Source: JBDSTZ01 sp039927975 (GTDB lineage Bacteria; Pseudomonadota; Gammaproteobacteria; Burkholderiales; Burkholderiaceae_D). From it: a stretch of DNA of 5,558 nucleotides. Where the stretch lies: assembly GCA_039927975.1 (NCBI GenBank), contig JBDSTZ010000031.1:1-5558 (forward strand), given 5' to 3'. The notes beneath the pieces were generated by a model, which saw nothing but the letters and a program-made list of their open reading frames with translations, made no database searches and was not told where the DNA came from. Below, piece by piece: positions 1 through 5,239 of this stretch; the stretch's first letter is position 1, and every line of letters begins with the position of its first letter. Both the position numbers and the translations under genes were made by a program.

Positions 1-1
1 C

Positions 2-838
2 CTGGCCGCCGCGCTGGTGGCCGGCCTGTTCGGCTTGCTGATCGGCAGTTTCCTCAACGTGGTGGTGTACCGCCTGCCGAAGATGTGGCAGCGCGAGCAC
101 GAGAACGAGGTGGCCGAGGTCACCGGCCAGCCGCCGGTGCACACCGACCGTTTCACGCTGGCGGTGCCGCGCTCGGCCTGCCCGCATTGCGGCCACCAGA
201 TCACGGCGCTGGAAAACATTCCCGTGATCAGCTACGTCGCGCTGGGCGGCAAGTGCAGCGCCTGCAAGGCGCCGATTTCGGCGCGCTACCCGGTCGTCGA
301 ACTGGCCGCCGGCCTGCTGTCGGCGCTGGTGATCTGGCATTTCGGCAGCGGCTACGCCGGCCTTGCCGCGCTGCCGTTCACCTATCTGCTGCTGGCGATG
401 AGCCTGATCGATTTCGACACCCAGTACCTGCCCGACGACATGACGCTGCCGCTGTTGTGGGGCGGCCTGCTGGTCAACCTGACCGGCCTGTTCGCCCCGC
501 TGGAACAGGCGGTGATCGGCGCCGCCGCCGGCTACATGATCCTCTGGCTGATCAATGCCGCCTACAAGCTGGTCAAGCGCCAGGAGGGCATGGGCGGCGG
601 CGACTTCAAGCTGCTGGCCGCGCTCGGCGCCTGGATGGGCTGGCACGCGCTGCCGGCGATTATTTTGCTATCATCAGTGGTCGGCGCGATCGTCGGCATT
701 GCACTCATCGTGTTCGGCAAGCGCACGCGCGAGGTGCGGATTCCCTTCGGTCCCTACCTGGCGGCGGCCGGCTTCATTGTGCTGCTCTACAGTAAAGAAT
801 TGACCGCCCTGACCCAGGGCTTCCTCCAACTCGGTTAA
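2..838 (+). CDS. pilD: Type IV prepilin peptidase / N-methyltransferase (5' end missing)
   Basis: This inner-membrane bifunctional enzyme removes the leader peptide from type IV prepilins and related pseudopilins, then N-methylates the new N-terminal residue. The reading frame is already open at the window edge. A GTG at 17 is unlikely to be the true start, because the codons before it continue the same hydrophobic segment and only the first few residues seem to be missing. Counting from that GTG codon, the signature GSFLNVVVYRLP is at residues 10-21. A zinc-type cysteine quartet lies in the cytoplasmic loop (C55, C58, C80, C83). The aspartyl-protease aspartates are in LIDFDTQYLPDD (D132, conserved D134 and D140) and GMGGGDFKLL (D196). 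Several hydrophobic segments follow, as expected for the family. pilB and pilC usually lie just upstream, but that is outside this window. coaE follows after 23 bp. The assignment is firm; only the N-terminus is unknown. Confidence 0.95.
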   Translation: MAAALVAGLFGLLIGSFLNVVVYRLPKMWQREHENEVAEVTGQPPVHTDRFTLAVPRSACPHCGHQITALENIPVISYVALGGKCSACKAPISARYPVVELAAGLLSALVIWHFGSGYAGLAALPFTYLLLAMSLIDFDTQYLPDDMTLPLLWGGLLVNLTGLFAPLEQAVIGAAAGYMILWLINAAYKLVKRQEGMGGGDFKLLAALGAWMGWHALPAIILLSSVVGAIVGIALIVFGKRTREVRIPFGPYLAAAGFIVLLYSKELTALTQGFLQLG

Positions 839-861
839 CCCGCCTCCCCCCGCTTCCCGAC

Positions 862-1518
862 ATGCCGAGCGCCACTTCCCTTCCCGTCAAGCGCCTGGCG
901 GTCGGCCTGACCGGCGGCATCGGCTGTGGCAAGACCACGGTCGCCAATATGTTCGGCGCGCTCGGCGCGGCGGTGGTCGACACCGACCTCATCGCCCACG
1001 CGCTGACGGCCCCGCGCGGCGCGGCCATGACGGCCATCGCTGGCGCGTTCGGGCCGGACTTCGTCACCGAGACGGGCGCGCTCGACCGCGTCAAGATGCG
1101 CACCCTGGTGTTCGCCGACCCGGCCGCCAAGGCCCTGCTCGAACATATCCTGCACCCGATGATCGTCCAGCAATGCCTCGACGAAGCGGCGCGCGCGGCC
1201 GGGCCGTATATCATTTACGTGGTGCCGCTGCTGGTCGAGTCGGGCCATTGGCGCGCGCGGGTCGAGCGGGTGCTGGCGATCGACTGCGCCGAATCGACCC
1301 AGGTCGCCCGCGTGATGGCACGCAACGGGCTACGCGAGGACGAGGTGCGCGCCATCATGGCCAGCCAGGTCACGCGCGCGGCGCGGCTGGCGGCGGCCGA
1401 CGATGTCATTACGAACGACGACGGAATCGCTGCGTTATCACCGCAAATCGCGGCCCTGCACGCGGTTTATCTCGACTTTTCCGCCAGAATGGCCAGATTA
1501 CCAATCGAGCGTTTGTAA
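862..1518 (+). CDS. coaE: Dephospho-CoA kinase
   Basis: This enzyme phosphorylates the 3'-hydroxyl of dephospho-CoA with ATP, the final step of coenzyme A synthesis in the cytoplasm. The 218-residue product has a P-loop GGIGCGKTT at residues 18-26, the VVDTDLIAH motif (D40, D42) of the CoA-binding side, HP at 98-99, and VPLLVE at 121-126. The lid and C-terminal signature runs from Q169 through R172, R175 and DDVITN (180-185). It is about 12 residues longer than the E. coli enzyme, mainly from a short N-terminal extension before the P-loop strand. The ATG at 862 is the only reasonable start. No Shine-Dalgarno is visible: the leader is pyrimidine-rich, so translation may depend on readout from the upstream pilD gene 23 bp away. 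The downstream gene is zapD, the usual neighbour. Confidence 0.97.
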   Translation: MPSATSLPVKRLAVGLTGGIGCGKTTVANMFGALGAAVVDTDLIAHALTAPRGAAMTAIAGAFGPDFVTETGALDRVKMRTLVFADPAAKALLEHILHPMIVQQCLDEAARAAGPYIIYVVPLLVESGHWRARVERVLAIDCAESTQVARVMARNGLREDEVRAIMASQVTRAARLAAADDVITNDDGIAALSPQIAALHAVYLDFSARMARLPIERL

Positions 1519-1568
1519 TTTTGCTGCGCTTGGTTCAGAATCACGTGATCTTCTCCAGCCCACACGAA

Positions 1569-1574
1569 AAGGGA
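1569..1574 (+). promoter_or_regulatory. Ribosome binding site fixing the TTG start of zapD
   Basis: AAGGGA lies 7 bases before the TTG at 1582, a good Shine-Dalgarno match at ideal spacing. It supports TTG as initiator rather than the nearer ATG at 1574, which overlaps this site and reaches a stop after three codons. Confidence 0.7.
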
Positions 1575-1581
1575 TGTCATT

Positions 1582-2337
1582 TTGATCGTCTACGAATACC
1601 CTTTCAACGAGCGCATACGCACGTTGTTGCGGCTGGAAGATTTGTATGAAAAATTCAAGTTCTTTGTTCAACAAGAACATGCCATGCAACACCACGTGGC
1701 GCTGGCGACGATTTTCGACATGCTCGAAGTGGCCGGCCGCGCCGACCTGAAGTCCGACCTGCTGCAGGAACTCGAGCGGCAAAAGCAAAGCCTGCTCAGC
1801 TACCGCTCCAACCCGAACGTCGCCGCCGACATGCTCGACGCCGTGCTGGGCGAACTGGAAACGGTCAGCGCCAACCTGGTCGCCTCGCAAGGCAAGACCG
1901 GCCAGAACGTGCGCGACAACGAGTGGCTCATGAGCATACGCGGGCGCACCATCATTCCCGGCGGCGCCTGCGAATTCGACCTGCCGTCCTACTACGCCTG
2001 GCAGAAGCGGCCGTCGGAACAGCGCTTCAACGACATCGTCAACTGGTTCGCCCCGCTGGCGCCGCTGTTCGACGCGCTCGCCCTGGTGCTGCGCCTGTTG
2101 CGCGACTCGGGCGGACCGGTCAAAATGATCGCCGCAGCCGGCAGCTATCAGCAGATGTTGCAAGGCAAGGTGTACCAGATGCTGCGCCTGACCCTGGATG
2201 AAACCATGGGCGCGATTCCTGAAATTTCAGCCAACAAATACATGTTGTGGGTTCGCTTCACCACCCAGGGCGGCGACCTCAAACCGAAGCCGCTCGAAGA
2301 CGACGTGCCGTTCGAACTCACACTGTGCAATTTTTAG
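1582..2337 (+). CDS. zapD: Cell division protein ZapD (FtsZ-bundling, YacF family)
   Basis: ZapD is a cytoplasmic factor that binds FtsZ and bundles its protofilaments, stabilising the Z-ring at the division site. The product has 251 residues, close to the 247 of E. coli ZapD. The conserved N-terminal signature YEYPFNERIRTLLRLEDL is at residues 4-21, the conserved central block IRGRTIIPGG at 119-128 followed by FDLPSYYAW, and the C-terminal ISANKYMLWVRF at 215-226. The start is TTG: it gives the expected N-terminus directly before YEYPFNE and has a strong Shine-Dalgarno seven bases upstream. A near ATG at 1574 is out of frame and ends at once. The first 40 codons are AT-richer than the rest. 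The gene ends in tandem stops (TAG TGA), and yacG begins 10 bp later, so the two are probably coupled. The function follows from the family; the start choice is an inference. Confidence 0.95.
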   Translation: MIVYEYPFNERIRTLLRLEDLYEKFKFFVQQEHAMQHHVALATIFDMLEVAGRADLKSDLLQELERQKQSLLSYRSNPNVAADMLDAVLGELETVSANLVASQGKTGQNVRDNEWLMSIRGRTIIPGGACEFDLPSYYAWQKRPSEQRFNDIVNWFAPLAPLFDALALVLRLLRDSGGPVKMIAAAGSYQQMLQGKVYQMLRLTLDETMGAIPEISANKYMLWVRFTTQGGDLKPKPLEDDVPFELTLCNF

Positions 2338-2347
2338 TGAGACCGTC

Positions 2348-2530
2348 ATGACCGTCGTATCCTGCCCCACCTGCGGCAAAAAAGTCGAGTGGAAAGAGTC
2401 CAACAAGTTCCGGCCGTTCTGCTCGGAACGCTGCAAACAGATCGACCTGGGCGCCTGGGCCGAAGAGAAATACACGATTCCGGCCGCCGCGCCGACCGAT
2501 CCGCTCGACGATCCGCTGGCCGATGAATAG
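2348..2530 (+). CDS. yacG: DNA gyrase inhibitor YacG (zinc-binding)
   Basis: YacG is a small cytoplasmic zinc protein that binds the GyrB subunit and inhibits DNA gyrase; this role is known for E. coli YacG and inferred here. The 60-residue product is close to the usual 60-65. It carries the family zinc site C6-x2-C9 and C25-x3-C29, with the typical sequence RPFCSERCKQIDLGAWA at 22-38, followed by a short acidic, proline-containing tail (DPLDDPLADE). The frame stays open upstream of 2348, but that extension lies inside zapD in another frame. The ATG at 2348 is the start that gives the family N-terminus TVVSCPTCG. GTGAG (2337-2341) offers a weak ribosome site just after the zapD stop, consistent with coupling. 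In E. coli and many Betaproteobacteria a mutT-type gene is next to yacG. Here one is still nearby but on the opposite strand, beyond two extra genes. Confidence 0.95.
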   Translation: MTVVSCPTCGKKVEWKESNKFRPFCSERCKQIDLGAWAEEKYTIPAAAPTDPLDDPLADE

Positions 2531-2609
2531 GCGCGGGCGCGGAGCCGGACGCGAGCACGAACGCGCTCACGAACGCGCTCACGAACGCGATCAAGCACGC
2601 GCTCACTGA
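2523..2609 (+). other. Possible 28-codon arginine-rich small ORF overlapping the yacG stop
   Basis: An ATG at 2523 overlaps the yacG stop codon by 8 bases (ATGAATAG) and opens a frame of 28 codons ending in TGA at 2607-2609. The predicted peptide starts MNRRGRGAGRE and continues with three copies of the tetrad HERA/HERD, a direct product of the 12-bp tandem repeat in this spacer. The layout mimics a translationally coupled gene. However, no Shine-Dalgarno is visible before the ATG, the composition is that of an in-frame DNA repeat in GC-rich sequence, and I recognise no family. It is more likely a chance frame than a gene; I list it because the repeat unit keeps frame and the stop falls immediately after the array. 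Confidence 0.15.
2545..2604 (+). repeat. Degenerate 12-bp tandem repeat downstream of yacG
   Basis: The unit ACGAACGCGCTC occurs twice exactly (2557-2568, 2569-2580). It is followed by a one-mismatch copy (2581-2592) and a two-mismatch copy (2593-2604), and preceded by a poorer copy with 8 of 12 matching (2545-2556). The array fills nearly half of the 134-bp spacer between yacG and the tautomerase-like gene. The unit length is a multiple of three and contains no stop in any frame, which explains why several shadow frames are open here on both strands. It probably arose by replication slippage; a regulatory role is not evident. Confidence 0.8.
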
Positions 2610-2613
2610 GCGC
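2599..2613 (+). other. Perfect GC-rich hairpin at the end of the repeat array
   Basis: GCGCTC and GAGCGC form a 6-bp perfect stem with the 3-base loop ACT. It lies 69 bases after the yacG stop and overlaps the last repeat unit. No run of T follows (the next bases are C/T mixed), so it does not meet the definition of an intrinsic terminator. It could weakly attenuate transcription, block 3' exonucleases, or be incidental in such GC-rich sequence. Confidence 0.35.
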
Positions 2614-2664
2614 TCCGCCCTTCCCCATTTCCACCACCGCCTTCCCTCTTTCCACTGGATTGTC

Positions 2665-3045
2665 ATGTCACTCATTACCGTCACCGTCCGCAAGCCCAAG
2701 AGCACCGCCTTCAAGGACGGCTTGTTCGACGCCGTGCAGGCGGCGCTCGCCGCGACCGGGATGGCGCCGACCGACGAGTTCCAGCGCGTGCTCGAACTCG
2801 ACGCCGAGGACTTCCACTTCGATACCGGCTACCCCGACCTGAGCGCCGCGCGCAACGACGACTTCGCGCTGATCGAGCTGCTGTGGTCGGCCGGCCGCAG
2901 CGCGCAGGTCAAGAAGCTGTTCCTCGACGACTTGATGAAGCGCCTGGACGCCAGCGGCTACGCGCCGGAAAACGTGATGGTCTGTTTCAAGGAAACGAGC
3001 CGCGAGAACTGGTCGTTCGCCGGCGGCCGGGTGGTCCACAACTGA
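2665..3045 (+). CDS. Tautomerase-superfamily protein lacking the N-terminal catalytic proline
   Basis: The 126-residue product resembles the Tautomerase_2 group (malonate semialdehyde decarboxylase-like, two fused 4-oxalocrotonate tautomerase-type beta-alpha-beta units). The first strand is LITVTVRK (3-10). The FQRVLELDAEDF block is at 39-50, followed by a DTGYPDLSAARNDDFALIEL segment, GRSAQVKKLFLDDL at 77-90, and the C-terminal ENVMVCFKETSRENWSFAGGR at 102-122. The ENWSF pattern is the best family marker. In this superfamily the residue after the initiator Met is normally Pro, the catalytic base or acid; here it is Ser2. From memory of malonate semialdehyde decarboxylase, D37 and R78 fall near its catalytic Asp and second Arg, while its first Arg aligns with Ala76. 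Activity may therefore be altered or lost, and no substrate can be named. The ATG at 2665 has only a weak ribosome site (TGGA), with a pyrimidine-rich leader. Confidence 0.85.
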   Translation: MSLITVTVRKPKSTAFKDGLFDAVQAALAATGMAPTDEFQRVLELDAEDFHFDTGYPDLSAARNDDFALIELLWSAGRSAQVKKLFLDDLMKRLDASGYAPENVMVCFKETSRENWSFAGGRVVHN

Positions 3046-3082
3046 GGGCCGATGGCGCCGGACAGCGGCAGGCCCCGTGCGT

Positions 3083-3106
3083 AAGATGTCAAAATTATAA
3101 TATCTT
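3083..3106 (+). promoter_or_regulatory. Probable promoter (-10 TATAAT) within an AT-rich inverted repeat
   Basis: A perfect TATAAT (3096-3101) lies in an AT-rich island that stands out from the GC-rich surroundings. No TTGACA-like -35 and no extended -10 TG are found at the proper distance, so activator dependence is possible. The island is framed by AAGAT (3083-3087) and ATCTT (3102-3106), an inverted repeat extendable to seven pairs with one mismatch, which could be an operator. A start of transcription near 3108 would give a leader of about 30 bases carrying AGGA (3128-3131), 6 bases before the ATG at 3138. This suggests that the membrane-protein gene has its own promoter. Confidence 0.5.
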
Positions 3107-3137
3107 GCCGTCCCCTCAAGCCGGCCCAGGACAGCCC

Positions 3138-3524
3138 ATGAACATCCATATCCGCGTGGTCGGTGCGCTGCACATCGTCATCGGCGCGCTCGCGCTGGCC
3201 GTGCTGGTGGCGCTGTACTGCTTCTTTAGCGCGGTGCTCGACCTGTTCGGCATCAGCGGCGACTTCGCGCGCACGCTCGCCGGCCTGGCCAGCGCGGTGG
3301 CGATTCCGGTGGCGCTGATCGGCCTCGGACAGATCCTGGCCGCCGTGCTGATGCTGTGCGGGGTGCGCTGGGCGCGCGTGTTCGTGATCGTGTTCGCGAT
3401 CGTTGGCCTGGTCAATGTGCCGATCGGCAGCGTGATCGGGCTCTACACCCTCTGGGCTTTGCTGCTGAGCGAACGCGAAGCGGCGCGCGACGCCGCCGCC
3501 GAAGCCGCCCTGCCCGCTCCTTAA
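3138..3524 (+). CDS. Small multi-pass inner-membrane protein of unknown function
   Basis: I do not recognise a named family. The 128-residue product is strongly hydrophobic, with probable membrane segments near residues 7-30, 48-74, 80-95 and 97-110. A short polar loop with FGISGDFART lies between the first two. The C-terminal tail after residue 110 is charged, then alanine-rich (SEREAARDAAAEAALPAP). The pattern G-V-R-W-A-R before the third segment and G-L-Y-T-L-W-A-L-L-L at its end is typical of small four-helix membrane proteins common in Proteobacteria. No catalytic motif or signal peptidase site is seen. The ATG at 3138 has a good ribosome site (AGGA, 6-base spacing) and lies about 30 bp after a TATAAT box, so it is probably transcribed separately from the tautomerase-like gene 92 bp upstream. 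It ends 42 bp from the convergent dadA gene. Confidence 0.8.
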   Translation: MNIHIRVVGALHIVIGALALAVLVALYCFFSAVLDLFGISGDFARTLAGLASAVAIPVALIGLGQILAAVLMLCGVRWARVFVIVFAIVGLVNVPIGSVIGLYTLWALLLSEREAARDAAAEAALPAP

Positions 3525-3530
3525 TTTTCC

Positions 3531-3554
3531 ACTGCTGGTCCGACTGCTGGGCCG
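3531..3554 (+). repeat. 12-bp tandem duplication in the convergent spacer
   Basis: ACTGCTGGTCCG is followed directly by ACTGCTGGGCCG (11 of 12 identical). The pair occupies over half of the 42-bp gap between the membrane-protein stop and the dadA stop. I find only a weak four-pair GGTC/GACC stem and no T run on either strand, so it is not a convincing bidirectional terminator. Confidence 0.6.
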
Positions 3555-3566
3555 ACCGCCGCTGCG

Positions 3567-4820
3567 TCAGCGATAGCGTTCGATCGTCAAGCCGTCGGTG
3601 GCGATGTCGGGCGCGCGGCCGGAGACCAGATCGGCCAGCACGCGCGCCGAGCCGCACGCCATGGTCCAGCCCAGCGTGCCGTGGCCAGTGTTCAGGTACA
3701 GATTGCGGACCGGCGTGGCGCCCAGCAGCGGGGTGCCGTCCGGCGTCATCGGCCGCAGGCCGCACCAGAACTGCGCCTGCGATTGGTCGCCGCCGCGCGG
3801 GAACAGGTCGCTCACCGAATGGACCAGGGTGGCGCGGCGCGCCGCGTGCAGGCGCAGATCGTAGCCGGCCAGTTCGGCGGTGCCGCCGACCCGAATCCGC
3901 TGGCCCAGGCGGGTGATCGCCACCTTGTAGGTTTCGTCCATCACCGTCGATTCGGGCGCGCCGCTGGCGTCGGTGACCGGCAGCGTGATCGAATAGCCTT
4001 TGACCGGATAGACCGGAATCCGGATGCCGACGGGCCGCAGCAGCAGCGGCGAATAGCTGCCCAGCGCCAGCACGACGGCGTCGGCGGTGAATTCGCCGGC
4101 CGAGGTGGCGACGCCGGTGACGCGGTCCTGCGCAACCAGCAGGCGCTCGATCGTCACGCCGTGGCGGAAGCTGACGCCCTGCTGCTGCGCCAGGGCGGCC
4201 AGGCGCTCGGTGAACAGGAAGCAGTCGCCGGTCTCGTCGCCCGGCAGGCGCAGGCCGCCGACGAATTTGCCGCGCACGCGCGCCAGCGCCGGCTCGGCCG
4301 CCTCGCAGGCGCGTGGGTCGAGCAGGCCATACGCGACGCCGTAGCGGTCCAGCACGGCGATGTCGGCGGCCGCGCCGGCCAGCTGTTTATCGGTGCGGAA
4401 CAGCTGCAGCGTGCCTTGCGTGCGCTGGTCGTAGGCGATGCCGGTGTCGGCGCGCAGGGCGATCAGGCAATCGCGGCTGTATTCGGCCAGCCGCACCATG
4501 CGCCCCTTGTTGATCTCGTAGCTGCGGCGGTTGCAGTTGGCCAGCATGCGCGCCATCCAGCGCCACATGTTCAGGTCCAGCGCGGGCCGCAGCGCCAGCG
4601 GGCTGTGACGCATGGCCAGCCACTTGAGGGCCTTGAGCGGCACGCCCGGTCCGGCCCAGGGCGCGGCGTAACCGGGCGAGACTTCGCCGGCGTTGGCGAA
4701 GCTGGTCTCGAGGCCGGCGCCCGGCTGGCGGTCGATCACGGTGACTTCGTGCCCCGCGCGCGCCAGGTACCACGCGGAAGTGGTGCCGATCACGCCGCTG
4801 CCGAGCACCAGGACTTTCAC
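3567..4820 (-). CDS. dadA: D-amino acid dehydrogenase small subunit
   Basis: DadA is an FAD-dependent dehydrogenase that deaminates D-amino acids, classically D-alanine, to 2-oxo acids at the cytoplasmic membrane and passes electrons to the respiratory chain. The 417-residue product has the dinucleotide-binding motif GSGVIG at 7-12 with the acidic D30 after the second strand. Family blocks follow: ETSFANAGEVSPGYAAPWA (38-56), NKGRMVRLAEYSRDCL (104-119), LRLPGDETGDC (190-200), YPVKGYSITLP (271-281), MDETYKVAITR (294-304) and FWCGLRPMTPDGTP (351-364). The last is NTGHGTLGWTMACGS at 377-391. It ends ERYR, slightly shorter than the 432-residue E. coli protein, with no sign of truncation. The start is GTG at 4820-4818, which directly precedes KVLVLGSG; it overlaps the Nudix stop as GTGA. 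No good ribosome site is visible, so initiation probably depends on coupling. No dadX racemase or Lrp-type regulator lies within view. Confidence 0.95.
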   Translation of the reverse strand: MKVLVLGSGVIGTTSAWYLARAGHEVTVIDRQPGAGLETSFANAGEVSPGYAAPWAGPGVPLKALKWLAMRHSPLALRPALDLNMWRWMARMLANCNRRSYEINKGRMVRLAEYSRDCLIALRADTGIAYDQRTQGTLQLFRTDKQLAGAAADIAVLDRYGVAYGLLDPRACEAAEPALARVRGKFVGGLRLPGDETGDCFLFTERLAALAQQQGVSFRHGVTIERLLVAQDRVTGVATSAGEFTADAVVLALGSYSPLLLRPVGIRIPVYPVKGYSITLPVTDASGAPESTVMDETYKVAITRLGQRIRVGGTAELAGYDLRLHAARRATLVHSVSDLFPRGGDQSQAQFWCGLRPMTPDGTPLLGATPVRNLYLNTGHGTLGWTMACGSARVLADLVSGRAPDIATDGLTIERYR

Positions 4821-5239
4821 CCGGCGGCCCGGTCCGGGTAGCGCAGCTGGTCGAGCCATTCGAGCAGCGGGATGGTGGCCGGCAGCAGCGGCGCCACCTC
4901 GACCGCGCCCTGCCAGGCGAAGGCCTGGCCTTCGAGGCTTTGCGGCTCGCCGCGCCAGGCGTCGCTGATGAAAAAGTGCAGGCGCACGTGGGCGTGTTCG
5001 TAGACGTGCTCGACGCCGCACCATTCGCTGGCGCTGTCGATGTGCACCCCGAGCTCCTCGACAAATTCGCGCTTGAGCGCGTCGAGGATGGCTTCGTCCG
5101 GTTCGACTTTACCGCCCGGGAATTCCCAGTAGCCGGCGTAGGGCTTGCCGGCCGGGCGCTGGCCGAGCAGGACGTCGCCGTTGGGCCGCATCAGGATGCC
5201 GACGGCGACATCGATCGGGCGCGCCGGCGTGTCAGCCAT
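4817..5239 (-). CDS. mutT: MutT-type Nudix hydrolase (probable 8-oxo-dGTP diphosphatase)
   Basis: Nudix enzymes hydrolyse nucleoside diphosphate derivatives; MutT cleaves 8-oxo-dGTP to the monophosphate and so prevents A:T to C:G transversions. The 140-residue product has a complete Nudix box from G43 to V65 (G-x5-E49-x7-R57-E58-x2-E61-E62-x-G64), including the metal-binding glutamates. The strand before it, YWEFPGGKVE (37-46), and the N-terminal VAVGILMRPNGDVLLGQRP (11-29) are of MutT type. The length is close to the 129 residues of E. coli MutT. The start is ATG at 5239-5237, preceded by GGAAAG at 7 bases and overlapping the upstream ATPase stop by 8 bp. At its 3' end the stop overlaps the dadA GTG. 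Proximity to yacG matches the E. coli yacG-mutT neighbourhood, though here the genes are on opposite strands. The family is certain; the exact substrate is inferred. Confidence 0.9.
   Translation of the reverse strand: MADTPARPIDVAVGILMRPNGDVLLGQRPAGKPYAGYWEFPGGKVEPDEAILDALKREFVEELGVHIDSASEWCGVEHVYEHAHVRLHFFISDAWRGEPQSLEGQAFAWQGAVEVAPLLPATIPLLEWLDQLRYPDRAAG

Noticed and set aside
17..19. GTG at 17 as the true start of the prepilin peptidase
   Set aside because: The preceding in-frame codons (LAAAL) continue the first membrane segment and the family has more residues before GSFLNVV, so the gene most likely starts outside the window.
1498..2163. 221-codon open frame on the minus strand opposite zapD
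   Set aside because: It is fully antisense to a well-supported zapD, has no recognisable domain, and its composition (repeated V-E-Q-H patterns) mirrors zapD codons.
2545..2604. CRISPR-like array
   Set aside because: The 12-bp units are directly abutting with no unique spacers and no cas genes nearby; it is a simple tandem repeat.
2599..2625. Intrinsic terminator after yacG
   Set aside because: The hairpin is perfect but short and is followed by mixed C/T sequence rather than a T run, so I do not call it a terminator.
2883..3137. Upstream extension of the membrane-protein frame to 2883
   Set aside because: It lies mostly inside the tautomerase-like gene in another frame and has no family features. 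The ATG at 3138 has AGGA at good spacing and starts the hydrophobic segment.
3681..4841. 386-codon open frame on the plus strand opposite dadA
   Set aside because: It is antisense to a clear dadA gene. Its product is rich in Arg, Ala, Gly and Gln with no motif, as expected for a mirror frame in GC-rich DNA.
4821..5024. N-terminal extension of dadA to an ATG at 5024
   Set aside because: The extra 68 residues are Arg/Ala/Pro-rich and overlap the Nudix gene in another frame. The family N-terminus KVLVLGSG begins right after the GTG at 4820.
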